From: Microbacterium yannicii
GTDB lineage: Bacteria; Actinomycetota; Actinomycetes; Actinomycetales; Microbacteriaceae
Length of the DNA: 64,000 nt
Direction of reading: 5' to 3'
Assembly: GCF_024055635.1 (NCBI RefSeq)
Contig: NZ_JAMXMB010000037.1
Coordinates: 1-64,000, forward strand
In this document: positions 1 to 8,756 of the stretch, in pieces
How positions within the stretch are numbered: position 1 is the first letter of the stretch
How the letters are laid out: every line of letters starts with the position of its first letter
Translations under genes and position numbers: made by a program
Notes under the pieces: generated by a model
What the model was told of the DNA's origin: nothing
The model's database searches: none
Seen by the model: only the letters and a program-made list of their open reading frames with translations

Positions 1-150
1 GCTTCGTCTCGCTCGTTCCTCGCTCGCTCAGCGACCGGGGTCGGGGCTGCGCTTCGTCTCGCTCGTTCCTCGCTCGCTCAGCGACCGGGGTCGGGGCCGC
101 GCTTCGTCTCGCTCGTTCCTCGCTCGCTCAGCGACCGGGGGTCGGGGCTC
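1..150. repeat. Three tandem 50-bp repeats
   Basis: Three near-identical 50-bp units begin at 1, 51 and 101; the third carries one extra G. Each contains cgctcagcgaccgg, the same core, in inverse orientation, as the arrays at 3541-3862 and 9705-9833. The array is cut by the window edge, so the true copy number is unknown. No open frame here looks like a real gene. Confidence 0.85.
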
Positions 151-159
151 CACGCTGCC

Positions 160-186
160 GAGACCCGCGCAGCGGGATCGGGTCTC
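160..186. terminator. Hairpin upstream of the GH13 gene
   Basis: GAGACCCG at 160-167 pairs with CGGGTCTC at 179-186 around an 11-nt loop. It lies between the repeat array and the alpha-glucosidase gene. It could end transcription from a gene left of the window. There is no T-tract, so this role is tentative. Confidence 0.35.
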
Positions 187-298
187 CTGATGCACAATCG
201 TGATCTTGCGTATTTCTGTCAAAGACTTGCAGAACGAGCCGCCCCGCAATACATTCGTCGCATCGAGTCCTTCCCCTTCATCGACGACGAGGAGTCAC

Positions 299-2071
299 GT
301 GGACACCGAGGTCCTCACCCGCGCGGAGCGAGCCGTTCCCTCGAGCGACAACCCGCTGTGGTGGCGGTCGGCCGTCATCTACCAGGTCTACGTCCGCAGC
401 TTCGCGGACGGGAACGGCGACGGCACGGGCGACCTCGCCGGCGTGCGGGCGCGCCTCGGCTACCTCAAGGACCTCGGCGTGGACGCCCTCTGGTTCAACC
501 CGTGGTACCCGAGTCCGCTGGCCGATGGCGGCTACGACGTGCAGGACTACCGCGACATCGACCCCCGGTTCGGCACGCTCGAGGAAGCGGAGCTGCTGAT
601 CCAGGAGGCGCTGGCCCTCGGCATCCGCACCATCATCGACGTCGTGCCGAACCACATCTCGGATCAGCACCCATGGTTCCAGGCGGCGCTGGCCGCCGGT
701 CCGGGCAGCCCCGAGCGTGAGCGCTTCTGGTTCCACCCGGGCAAGGGCGAGAACGGCGACGAGATCCCGACGCACTGGGTCTCGAGCTTCCAGGGCGAGA
801 CCTGGACCCGCACGACGAACCCCGACGGCACGCCGGGGGAGTGGTACCTCCACATGTTCACGCCCGAGCAGCCCGACCTCAACTGGAATCACCCCGACGT
901 GCGCCGGGAGCACGAGGAGATCCTGCGGTTCTGGTTCGACCGCGGCGTCGCGGGAGTGCGGATCGACTCGGCGGCCCTGCTGATCAAGGACCCCGAGCTC
1001 CCCGAGGTCGGCGAGAAGCAGGGGCCGGGGCAGCACCCCACCGAGGACCGCGACGAGCTGCACGACGTCTACCGGTCCTGGCGAGAGATCGCCGACTCGT
1101 ACCCGGGCACGCGCGTGCTCGTCGGCGAGATCTGGGTGCCCGACATCGTGCGGTTCACCAACTACCTGCGTCCCGACGAGATGCACACCGCGTTCAACTT
1201 CGACTTCCTCGCGCGGCCGTGGGGCGCGGCATCCTTCCGCGAGTCCATCACGGCGACGCTCGAGGCCCACGCACCCGTCGGCGCACCGAGCACGTGGGTG
1301 CTGAGCAATCACGACGTCACGCGTCCGGTCACCCGGTACGGGCGCGAGGACTCCGCGTTCGCCTTCCTCAAGAAGCGTTTCGGCGTGCCCACCGACCCCG
1401 AGCTGGGCCTGCGCCGGGCGCGCGCGGCGGCGCTGCTGGTGGCGGCGCTTCCCGGCAGCCTCTACATCTATCAGGGCGATGAGCTGGGTCTGCCGGAGGT
1501 CGAAGACCTGCCCCTCGAGCTGATCGAGGACCCGATGCACTTCCGGTCGGGCGGGACCGACCCCGGACGAGACGGATGCCGCGTCCCGCTGCCGTGGACC
1601 GGTGACCACGCGCCGTTCGGCTTCAGCCCCGACACCACGTCCACCTGGCTGCCGCAGCCGGAGGGCTGGAGCGACCTCACCGTCGCCGCGCAGGAGGCCG
1701 ACCCCGCGTCCACGCTGAACCTGTACCGCGACCTGCTGCGCCTGCGACGCGAGCTTCCCGAGCTCGGCGACGGTCCCCTCCAGTGGTGGGACGACGCGGT
1801 GTCCGCGGCCGCCGAACCCGGGGCGACCCACGGCGGCTCCGAGGTGCTCGCGTTCCGCCGTGGCGACCGCTTCGCGTGCGTCGTCAACACCGGCGAGGTC
1901 CCGGTCGCGCTGCCCCCGGGCGCGGCCGTCCTCCTCTCGAGCTGCCCCCTCGACGCCGGGCTGCTGCCGGGCAACGCCGCCGCGTGGCTGCGGCTCGAGC
2001 CCGCGGCATCCCTCTCCGATCCCTCACGCAACACCACCACCAACACGGAGCAGTCCGCGCCGAGAGGCTGA
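299..2071 (+). CDS. GH13 alpha-glucosidase, cytoplasmic
   Basis: Predicted alpha-glucosidase of 590 residues that would hydrolyse imported alpha-glucosides such as maltose, isomaltose or sucrose-type sugars. The four GH13 regions are visible: DVVPNH at 114-119, GVRIDS with nucleophile Asp223, GEIW with acid/base Glu277, and SNHD at 336-339. There is no signal peptide. GTG at 299 is chosen because GAGGAG lies 4 nt upstream; an in-frame ATG at 200 has no such site and would add 33 atypical residues. A lipoprotein and two permease genes follow, the usual alpha-glucoside uptake arrangement. Exact substrate cannot be read; a trehalose-related GH13 is the main alternative. Confidence 0.9.
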   Translation: MDTEVLTRAERAVPSSDNPLWWRSAVIYQVYVRSFADGNGDGTGDLAGVRARLGYLKDLGVDALWFNPWYPSPLADGGYDVQDYRDIDPRFGTLEEAELLIQEALALGIRTIIDVVPNHISDQHPWFQAALAAGPGSPERERFWFHPGKGENGDEIPTHWVSSFQGETWTRTTNPDGTPGEWYLHMFTPEQPDLNWNHPDVRREHEEILRFWFDRGVAGVRIDSAALLIKDPELPEVGEKQGPGQHPTEDRDELHDVYRSWREIADSYPGTRVLVGEIWVPDIVRFTNYLRPDEMHTAFNFDFLARPWGAASFRESITATLEAHAPVGAPSTWVLSNHDVTRPVTRYGREDSAFAFLKKRFGVPTDPELGLRRARAAALLVAALPGSLYIYQGDELGLPEVEDLPLELIEDPMHFRSGGTDPGRDGCRVPLPWTGDHAPFGFSPDTTSTWLPQPEGWSDLTVAAQEADPASTLNLYRDLLRLRRELPELGDGPLQWWDDAVSAAAEPGATHGGSEVLAFRRGDRFACVVNTGEVPVALPPGAAVLLSSCPLDAGLLPGNAAAWLRLEPAASLSDPSRNTTTNTEQSAPRG

Positions 2072-2100
2072 CGCGGAACTCCCCCCAGAAAGGAAAGACG

Positions 2101-3474
2101 ATGAAGTCACCAGCAAGGGTCCTGCTCGCCGGTGTCGCCACTCTGGCGACCGTCGGCGCCCTCGTCGGCTGCTCGGCAGCCGGTGGCGGCAGCGACGACA
2201 GCAGCGGAAAGACCGAGCTGCGCGTCGCGACGTTCCCACCGGGCGCCGACGAGGCCGCCTACGAGGCGTTCGCCGAGCAGGAGAAGCAGTTCGAAGAGAA
2301 GCACCCCGACATCGACATCATCGGTGTCGAGTACGAGTGGGAAGGGCCCACGTTCGCGGTGCAGCTCGCGGGCGGCAGCCTTCCCGACGTGTTCACCGTG
2401 CCGTTCACCGACGCCAAGACACTGCTCGAGAACGACCAGCTCATGGACGTCACCGATGAGATGGAGGACCTCGGCTACACCGACAGCTTCAACCCGATCA
2501 TCCTCGACGCGGTCACGGGCGACGACGGGCACTACTACGGCTTCCCGCGCCAGGCCTACGCCAACGCGCTGTCGTACAACCGTCAGCTGTTCGAAGAGGC
2601 GGGCCTCGACCCCGACAGCCCGCCGACCACGTGGGACGAGGTGCGCGAGTACGCCCAGCAGATCACCGACGCGACAGGCAAGGCCGGCTATTCGCAGATG
2701 GCGACCAACAACACGGGCGGCTGGCAGCTGACCGTGGGCACCGCCGCGCGCGGCGGCCGCACCCAGATCGACAACGGCGACGGCACGGCGGAGTCCACGA
2801 TCGACAACGACGCCACGAAGGAGGTGCTGCAGTTCCTCCACGACCTGAAGTGGGAGGACGGCTCGTTCGGGTCGAAGGTCGACCTGGACTGGGGCACGAT
2901 CAACCAGGAGTTCGCGGCCGGGAACGTGGGCATGTACACCACGGGCTCCGACATCTACACCGCGCTCGTGCGGGACTTCGGCCTCGACCCCGACGTGTAC
3001 GGCATCACCGTGCTGCCGCTCGATGGCGAGGACGCCGGTCCGCTGGGCGGCGGCGACATCGCCGTCATGAGCCCGACGATCGACGACGAGACCAAGGCCG
3101 CCGGCGTCGAGTGGATCGACTGGTACTACATGCAGAAGCTGCTGAACGAGGACGCCGCCGTCGCCGACGCGAAGGCGCTGAGCGAGTCCGACCAGGCGGT
3201 CGGCACGCCGCTGCTGCCCGTGCTGAGCCGTGAGCTGTACGACGAGTCGCTGACGTGGATCGAGCCCTATATCAACGTCCCGCGCGACCAGATGACGCCG
3301 TTCACCGACAACATCTGGGACCAGACACCGGTGGGTGAGGCGAAGGTCAAGACCCAGGAGGTCTACGCTCTCCTCGACGAGGTCGTCCAGACGGTCCTCA
3401 CCGACGAGAACGCCGACATCGACGCCCTCCTCGCGCAGGCTCAGACCGACGCCCAGGCGCTGCTCGACGAGTAG
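2101..3474 (+). CDS. ABC sugar-binding lipoprotein (CUT1 type)
   Basis: Extracellular solute-binding lipoprotein of 457 residues that would deliver oligosaccharide to the permeases at 3889 and 4857. The N-terminus is a lipoprotein signal ending LVGC with Cys24, followed by a Gly/Ser/Asp-rich linker. The rest resembles MalE/AglE-type family 1 binding proteins, with FPDV-like and YGFPR segments. AAAGGA lies 6 nt before ATG 2101. The gene starts 29 nt after the glucosidase stop, so the two are probably cotranscribed. The 414-bp gap that follows is filled by a tandem repeat array, unusual between a binding protein and its permeases. Confidence 0.92.
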   Translation: MKSPARVLLAGVATLATVGALVGCSAAGGGSDDSSGKTELRVATFPPGADEAAYEAFAEQEKQFEEKHPDIDIIGVEYEWEGPTFAVQLAGGSLPDVFTVPFTDAKTLLENDQLMDVTDEMEDLGYTDSFNPIILDAVTGDDGHYYGFPRQAYANALSYNRQLFEEAGLDPDSPPTTWDEVREYAQQITDATGKAGYSQMATNNTGGWQLTVGTAARGGRTQIDNGDGTAESTIDNDATKEVLQFLHDLKWEDGSFGSKVDLDWGTINQEFAAGNVGMYTTGSDIYTALVRDFGLDPDVYGITVLPLDGEDAGPLGGGDIAVMSPTIDDETKAAGVEWIDWYYMQKLLNEDAAVADAKALSESDQAVGTPLLPVLSRELYDESLTWIEPYINVPRDQMTPFTDNIWDQTPVGEAKVKTQEVYALLDEVVQTVLTDENADIDALLAQAQTDAQALLDE

Positions 3475-3540
3475 CGGCACATTCCGGATGCCGCGGCCCT
3501 GCCTCGCCGCCGGGCTGCGGCATCCCTCACCCCATGGCCC

Positions 3541-3862
3541 CTGAGCTTGTCGAAGGGGCCGACCGTTTCATCGGTCCCTGAGCTTGTCGAAGGGTCCGAC
3601 GGTTTCATCGGTCCCTGAGCTTGTCGAAGGGTCCGACCGTTTCATCGGTCCCTGAGCTTGTCGAAGGGTCCGACCGTTTCATCGGTCCCTGAGCTTGTCG
3701 AAGGGCCGCCCGTTTCATCGGTCCCTGAGCTTGTCGAAGGGCCCGACCGTTTCGTCGGTCCCTGAGCTTGTCGAAGGGCCGCCCGTTTCAACGGTCCCTG
3801 AGCTTGTCGAAGGGTCCGACGCCGACGACTCGCGACGCTTCGACAAGCTCAGCGACCGGAGA
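3541..3862. repeat. Eight-unit 37-bp tandem repeat array inside an operon
   Basis: Eight units containing ctgagcttgtcgaaggg begin at 3541, 3578, 3615, 3652, 3689, 3725, 3762 and 3798, a period of 36-37 bp. An inverted copy, cttcgacaagctcagcgacc, lies near 3838-3857. Within a unit gaccg and cggtc flank tttcat, and ggtccct can pair with agggtcc, so each unit can fold into stem-loops. There are no unique spacers. The array fills the gap between the binding protein and its permeases and is not convincingly coding. Confidence 0.92.
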
Positions 3863-3888
3863 CCACGCTCAGTGACCGGAGATCTCAC

Positions 3889-4860
3889 ATGACCGCGACC
3901 CTCCCCGAGCGCCCGGCGGCCGCCGCGGCGCCTCCACCCGCCGCGCCGCCGGCCCGGCGCAGGACGCGACGCACCCCGCTCACCTGGTACCGCGGGGGCG
4001 GGCTGGCGAACCTGCTCTTCGTGCTGCCGATGGTGTTCGTGTTCTTCTTCTTCTCGTGGTCGCCGATCGTGCAGTCGGTGCTGATGAGCCTGCAGAAGAC
4101 GAACCTCATCGTCTCGGAGTGGGTCGGGCTCGACAACTACCTCGCGGTGATCACCGACCCGGAGCTCGGGCGAGCGGTCATCAACACCGTCTACTTCGCG
4201 GTGCTGGCTCTGCTGTTCGGCTTCCCGCTGCCGCTGTTCATGGCGGTGCTGATGAGCGAGGTGCGCCGGGGCAAGGGGCTGTACTCGGCGCTCGCGTACC
4301 TGCCGGTGGTCATCCCCCCGGTGGTCGCGGTGCTGCTCTGGAAGTTCTTCTACAGCGCCGATCCCTCGGGCGTCTTCAACACGGTGCTCGGGTGGTTCGG
4401 CATCCCTCCGCAGCCCTGGCTCTCATCGGCGGTGCAGGCGATGCCCTCGCTCGTCCTCGAGGCGACCTGGGCGGCTGCCGGCGGATCGATCATCATCTAC
4501 CTCGCCGCGCTGCTGTCGGTGCCGCCGGAGCTGTACGACGCGGCCGAGGTGGACGGCGCCGGCATCTGGCGCAAGGTCTGGCACGTCGCGCTGCCGCAGC
4601 TGCGCGGCATCCTCTTCATCATGCTGATCCTGCAGGTCATCGCGACCGCGCAGGTGTTCCTCGAGCCGTTCCTCTTCACCGGCGGCGGTCCGGCCGGAGC
4701 GACCAAGACGATCCTGCTCTACATCTACGACAAGGCGTTCCGCAACAGCCTGGGCGGCGACTACGGCGAGGCCACCGCGGTGTCGGTGCTGCTGGCCGTC
4801 GTGCTCGCGATCCTGTCCTGGCTGTACTTCAAGCTTACGAACCGCTGGAGCACCCGATGA
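3889..4860 (+). CDS. ABC sugar permease, MalF type
   Basis: Inner-membrane permease of 323 residues. A proline/alanine- and arginine-rich cytoplasmic tail of about 40 residues is followed by about six hydrophobic segments. The EAA loop that contacts the ATPase is visible as AAEVDGAGIWRKVWHVALP. It should pair with the permease at 4857, and the stop overlaps that gene's ATG (ATGA). No obvious Shine-Dalgarno sequence precedes ATG 3889, which lies directly after the repeat array. No ATPase gene is nearby, so a shared MsiK-like ATPase encoded elsewhere is inferred. Confidence 0.92.
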   Translation: MTATLPERPAAAAAPPPAAPPARRRTRRTPLTWYRGGGLANLLFVLPMVFVFFFFSWSPIVQSVLMSLQKTNLIVSEWVGLDNYLAVITDPELGRAVINTVYFAVLALLFGFPLPLFMAVLMSEVRRGKGLYSALAYLPVVIPPVVAVLLWKFFYSADPSGVFNTVLGWFGIPPQPWLSSAVQAMPSLVLEATWAAAGGSIIIYLAALLSVPPELYDAAEVDGAGIWRKVWHVALPQLRGILFIMLILQVIATAQVFLEPFLFTGGGPAGATKTILLYIYDKAFRNSLGGDYGEATAVSVLLAVVLAILSWLYFKLTNRWSTR

Positions 4861-5843
4861 GCGCCCCGATGTCGACCTCACCGCTGCGCGAGGGCATGCG
4901 CGGCTTCCTGTCACGCCGCAACCGCTTCGGGCGACGCAAGCGCGAATCGATCGACGATCTCGCCGAGCGCACGATCGTGTCGGCGCCGGAGCGACGCCGG
5001 CCCGGCACCCGATTCGGGATGTCGGTGACACACGTCTTCCTCTTCATCACGCTCATGATCGCCGGCCTCGGCCCCATCCTGTGGCTCGCGAAGTCCGCCG
5101 TCACCCCCACGCAGGACACCCTGCAGCAGCCCTTCGCCCTGTGGCCGAACGGCATCGACTGGCAGAACCTGTCGACCGCGTGGAACGACATCCATATCGA
5201 CCAGTACTTCTTCAACACCATCGTCATCGCAGCCGGGGCGTGGTTCGTGCAGCTGTTCATCGCGACCACCGCCGGTTACGCGCTGTCGGTGCTTCGCCCG
5301 AGGTACGCGCCGGTGCTCAACGCGCTGGTGCTGGCGACGCTGTTCATCCCCGGCATCGTGCTGCTCGTACCGCTGTATCTCACGATCGTGCGGCCGCCGT
5401 TCCTCGGTGAGGACGCGAGCCTGCTCAACAACTACCTCGCGGTATGGCTGCCGATGGCGGCGAACGCCTTCAACATCCTGCTCGTCAAGCGGTTCTTCGA
5501 CAACCTGCCGCGGGAGGTGTTCGAGGCAGCGAAGACCGACGGAGCCGGACCCTTCCGGCTGTTCTGGTCGATCGTGCTGCCGATGTCGAAGCCGATCCTC
5601 GGCGTGGTGTCGGTGTTCGCGATCATCGCGGCCTGGAAGGACTACCTCTGGCCGATGCTGGTGCTTCCCGACCCGGCCGTGCAGCCGCTGTCGGTGCGGC
5701 TGCCGGCTGTCCAGTCGCAGACCGAGCTGGATGTGTTCCTGGCGGCGCTCGCCATCTCGACGCTCATCCCGATCGCGATGTTCCTGCTGTTCCAGTCCGT
5801 GTTCCTGCGGTCTGCGGGTCTGGGCGGAGCCGTCAAGGGCTGA
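4857..5843 (+). CDS. ABC sugar permease, MalG type
   Basis: Second permease of the alpha-glucoside importer, 328 residues. About 60 charged N-terminal residues, rich in Arg, precede the first membrane segment (near THVFLFITLMIAGLGPI). The EAA motif reads FEAAKTDGAGPFRLFWSIVLP. Translation is probably coupled to the upstream permease through an ATGA overlap. It is the last gene of the operon and a strong inverted repeat follows at 5928-5979. Confidence 0.92.
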   Translation: MSAPMSTSPLREGMRGFLSRRNRFGRRKRESIDDLAERTIVSAPERRRPGTRFGMSVTHVFLFITLMIAGLGPILWLAKSAVTPTQDTLQQPFALWPNGIDWQNLSTAWNDIHIDQYFFNTIVIAAGAWFVQLFIATTAGYALSVLRPRYAPVLNALVLATLFIPGIVLLVPLYLTIVRPPFLGEDASLLNNYLAVWLPMAANAFNILLVKRFFDNLPREVFEAAKTDGAGPFRLFWSIVLPMSKPILGVVSVFAIIAAWKDYLWPMLVLPDPAVQPLSVRLPAVQSQTELDVFLAALAISTLIPIAMFLLFQSVFLRSAGLGGAVKG

Positions 5844-5927
5844 GCGGCGCGGCGCGGTCCGGCGGCGCCGCGGCGCGGCGCGGTCCGGCGACGCGGTCCG
5901 GCCGCTCGGGCGCCGCGCGCGACCGCT

Positions 5928-5979
5928 GCACTTTCCTGCGACCGCGGCGTCGTGCGACCGCGCGGTCGCAGGAAACTGC
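5928..5979. terminator. Bidirectional terminator-like hairpin
   Basis: A 19-bp inverted repeat with one mismatch, arms 5928-5946 and 5961-5979 around a 14-nt loop, sits between the convergent permease and lipid kinase genes. The central 15 bp (5932-5946 and 5961-5975) pair perfectly. No T-tract follows, so it may act as a 3' end stabiliser or a Rho-independent-like stop. Just upstream, 5846-5910 is a GC-only low-complexity stretch rich in cggcgcggc. Confidence 0.6.
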
Positions 5980-6003
5980 CGCGCTCGAGCGCGCGGAGCC
6001 TAC

Positions 6004-7359
6004 TCAGAGGCCGTCGGTGCTGTGGCCCTTGGGTACCACCACGAGGAGGGCGGCCGGGGCGACGCGGGTCTTGACCGAGAGGGCCTCGCCGAACTCGTCG
6101 CCGTCGAGCTGCACCGGCTGGGCGTCGTGCGTCGCCAGCTCGATGCCGGCACCGCGGGAGTAGACCACCGCGTTGTCCTTGGTGCGCAGCGACAGTACGC
6201 GGCGACCGGTGCGGAACCGGCGCAGGAAGCTGTTGTCCCACGCCACCCGGCGCCAGACGAACAGCCAGCCGAAGGGCCCCTTGGGCTGGAAGATCACGAT
6301 GTCGAGCGCGCCGTCCGCGATCGAGGCCTCGGGAATGAGATCGAGGCCGGCGGGCAGCTTGCCGCAGTTCGCGAACAGCACGCTCTGCACGCGTGACGAG
6401 TGCAGCCGGTGCCCGGGCAACTCGTAGACGACGCGGAACGGCTTCGCGTAGGGGAGCGCCCGTGCCGCGCCGTCGACGTACGCGACCCACCCGACGGTCT
6501 TCTTCAGCTGCGGGTTGGTGTTGGCGATCATCGCCGCATCCAGTCCGATACCGCCCATGACGACGAACGCGTGCTCGACGGTGGTGCCGTCGGGGCGCGC
6601 GAGCTCGGTCCAGCCGACGTCCATCGCGAGGGTCTCGCCGTCGAAGACCGCGCGCACCATGGCGTCCGGCTCCGTCAGCGGCAGCCGCAGGTTGCGGGCG
6701 AGGAGGTTGCCCGTCCCGCTGGGAACGATGGCGAGCGGCACACCGCTGCCGCTCATCGCCTCCGACACCGCGCGCACCGTGCCGTCGCCGCCGGCCACGA
6801 GGACGGTGTCGACGCCCTCTTCGAGCGCCTGGCGAGTCACGTCGTCGCCGAGGTCGTCGACCGTCGTCTCGTAGAAGAGAGGCTCGGCCCATCCGGCGTC
6901 CGCCGAGAGGCGGGTGACGGTGTCGCGCAGGGTGTCGGCGTCGACCTTGATCGGGTTGTAGACGAGGGCGGCCTTGGGGGAGGGGCGCTCGCCCGTCGTC
7001 TGCAGGGGGCGTGTCCGCCCGGCCGGGTCCACCCGGCGCGCGTGGCCTGTCTCACCGTCCACCGTATCGGGCTCGATGTCGTCGGGCTCGCGGATCACCT
7101 GGTCCGGTTCGGCCGCTTCGGCCGGGTCAGGCGCTCCGGGGGCGGAGGGCCCGGAGGGGGTGGCCGCCTCGGCAGCGGGGGCCGTCTCGTCGATCTCCAC
7201 CTCAGCGAGGTCGAGCTCAGCCGTACTCGGGCCGTCGGCATAGATCGCGTCGGCGGGATGCGGGATGAGGTCGTCCTCTCGGCGTTCATCCTCGGGGCGT
7301 GGGTCCTCGGGGCTCGGGTCCTCGGGTCGTGCGTCGTCGCTCGATCCAGATGCCGCCAT
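6004..7359 (-). CDS. Diacylglycerol kinase-family lipid kinase
   Basis: Lipid kinase of 451 residues from the DAGK catalytic family (YegS/DgkB/BmrU-like), expected to phosphorylate a lipid alcohol with ATP at the inner membrane. The ATP-binding signature GGDGT is at 190-194 and PSGTGN at 213-218. The first 125 residues are a Pro/Glu/Asp-rich extension with repeated PEDP units and are probably disordered. ATG 7359 is chosen because a TACTCT -10 box ends 7 nt upstream (minus-strand reading of 7367-7372), the pattern of a leaderless gene. An in-frame start at 7398 would lie upstream of that promoter. Confidence 0.85.
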   Translation of the reverse strand: MAASGSSDDARPEDPSPEDPRPEDERREDDLIPHPADAIYADGPSTAELDLAEVEIDETAPAAEAATPSGPSAPGAPDPAEAAEPDQVIREPDDIEPDTVDGETGHARRVDPAGRTRPLQTTGERPSPKAALVYNPIKVDADTLRDTVTRLSADAGWAEPLFYETTVDDLGDDVTRQALEEGVDTVLVAGGDGTVRAVSEAMSGSGVPLAIVPSGTGNLLARNLRLPLTEPDAMVRAVFDGETLAMDVGWTELARPDGTTVEHAFVVMGGIGLDAAMIANTNPQLKKTVGWVAYVDGAARALPYAKPFRVVYELPGHRLHSSRVQSVLFANCGKLPAGLDLIPEASIADGALDIVIFQPKGPFGWLFVWRRVAWDNSFLRRFRTGRRVLSLRTKDNAVVYSRGAGIELATHDAQPVQLDGDEFGEALSVKTRVAPAALLVVVPKGHSTDGL

Positions 7360-7366
7360 GTGGTCC

Positions 7367-7490
7367 AGAGTAGGACCCGAAACGCCGGTCGGGCGCATCC
7401 GGGGCCAACGGGTGTGCCCCGGGTGCCTCGGCGCTGAGGCCCAGGATCTGTCACATCCGCCCTCGGGGAGCCGCCGACTAAGCTTGCAGG
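7367..7490. promoter_or_regulatory. Divergent promoters of lipid kinase and serS
   Basis: On the minus strand TACTCT (7367-7372) precedes the kinase ATG by 7 nt. On the plus strand TAAGCT (7479-7484) precedes serS GTG 7491 by 6 nt. Both spacings fit transcription starting at the first codon, that is, leaderless mRNAs, which are common in actinobacteria. Confidence 0.45.
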
Positions 7491-8756
7491 GTGATCGATC
7501 CCGTGCTGCTTCGCGACAATCCCGAGCTGATCAAGCGCTCGCAGGTGGCGCGTGGCGAGTCGCCCGACACCGTCGACGTCGCCGTCGAGGCGGATCGGGC
7601 GCGACGCTCCGCCATCACGGCGTTCGAAGAGCTCCGCGCGGCGCAGAACGCGCACGGCAAGCGGGTCGCGCAGGCGCCGAAAGAGGAGAAGGCCGCGCTC
7701 GTCGCCGAGGCGAAGCAGTTGAGCGAGCAGGTCAAGCAGGCCCAGCATGCGGTGACCGCCGCCGAGGAGGCATCCACCGAGGCTTTCGCCGCCCTCGAGA
7801 ACATCGTCATCGAGGGTGTTCCGGCCGGTGGCGAGGACGACTTCATCACGCTGCGCACCCACGGCGAGGTCCCCGCCTTCAGCTTCGAGCCCCGCGACCA
7901 CCTCGAGATCGGCGAGCGGCTCGGAGCGATCGACATGGAGCGCGGCACCAAGGTGTCGGGCAGCCGGTTCTACTTCCTCACCGGCATCGGCGCGCGCCTC
8001 GAGATCGCGCTGATGAACCTGGGCCTCGATCGCGCCCTGCAGGCGGGCTTCACGCCGATCATCCCGCCGACGCTGGTGCGCCCCGAGGTCATGCGCGGCA
8101 CCGGCTTCCTCGGCAAGCACGCCGCCGAGGTCTACCACCTCGACGACGAAGACCTGTACCTCGTCGGCACCAGCGAGGTGCCGCTCGCCGGCTACCACAT
8201 GGACGAGATCCTCGATCTCTCGCGCGGCCCGAAGCGCTACGCCGGGTGGTCGACCTGCTATCGCAGCGAAGCCGGGTCGTACGGCAAGGACACCCGCGGC
8301 ATCATCCGCGTGCACCAGTTCAACAAGCTCGAGATGTTCGTCTACACGACGCCCGAAGCGGCGGAGGCCGAGCACCTGCGCCTCGTCGAGCTGCAGGAGC
8401 GGATGCTGCAGGACCTGGGTCTGTCGTACCGCGTCATCGACGTCGCGGCGGGCGACCTCGGATCGAGCGCCGCCCGCAAGTACGACGTCGAGGCGTGGGT
8501 GCCCACTCAGAACGCCTACCGCGAACTCACCTCGACGTCGAACTGCACGACCTACCAGGCCCGTCGGCTCGACATCCGCTACCGGCCCGAGGGTGGCAAG
8601 ACGCAGCCGGTCGCGACGCTGAACGGCACGCTCGCGACCACCCGCTGGATCGTCGCCCTGCTCGAGACGCATCAGCGCGAGGACGGCTCGGTCACGGTGC
8701 CGGAGGTGTTGCGACCGTTCCTCGGCGGGCTCGAGGTCATGGAGCCGATCGCGTGA
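7491..8756 (+). CDS. serS: Seryl-tRNA synthetase
   Basis: Class II aminoacyl-tRNA synthetase of 421 residues that charges tRNA-Ser with serine. The first 110 residues form the helical coiled-coil arm (charged, Ala/Glu/Lys-rich) that grips the long variable arm of tRNA-Ser. The core shows TSEVPL, motif 2 around STCYRSEAGSYGKDTRG and motif 3 around NGTLATTRW. The start follows a leaderless-type -10 element. Two tRNA-Ser genes lie 1.2 and 4.1 kb downstream. The stop overlaps the next gene (GTGA). Length and motifs are normal for the family. Confidence 0.98.
   Translation: MIDPVLLRDNPELIKRSQVARGESPDTVDVAVEADRARRSAITAFEELRAAQNAHGKRVAQAPKEEKAALVAEAKQLSEQVKQAQHAVTAAEEASTEAFAALENIVIEGVPAGGEDDFITLRTHGEVPAFSFEPRDHLEIGERLGAIDMERGTKVSGSRFYFLTGIGARLEIALMNLGLDRALQAGFTPIIPPTLVRPEVMRGTGFLGKHAAEVYHLDDEDLYLVGTSEVPLAGYHMDEILDLSRGPKRYAGWSTCYRSEAGSYGKDTRGIIRVHQFNKLEMFVYTTPEAAEAEHLRLVELQERMLQDLGLSYRVIDVAAGDLGSSAARKYDVEAWVPTQNAYRELTSTSNCTTYQARRLDIRYRPEGGKTQPVATLNGTLATTRWIVALLETHQREDGSVTVPEVLRPFLGGLEVMEPIA

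Noticed and set aside
278..1831. Long minus-strand open frames opposite GH13, the binding protein and many other genes
   Set aside because: They arise from high-GC codon bias, are Arg/Val/Gly-rich without family motifs, and lie opposite genes with clear motifs.
3541..3862. CRISPR-like array
   Set aside because: Units are contiguous 36-37 bp repeats; the parts between cores are themselves repeated, so there are no unique spacers, and no cas genes are nearby.
3695..3892. Small protein with SLSLSKGP and PELVEGP repeats
   Set aside because: It is a translation of the tandem DNA repeat, a known artefact type, with no ribosome site or conserved fold.
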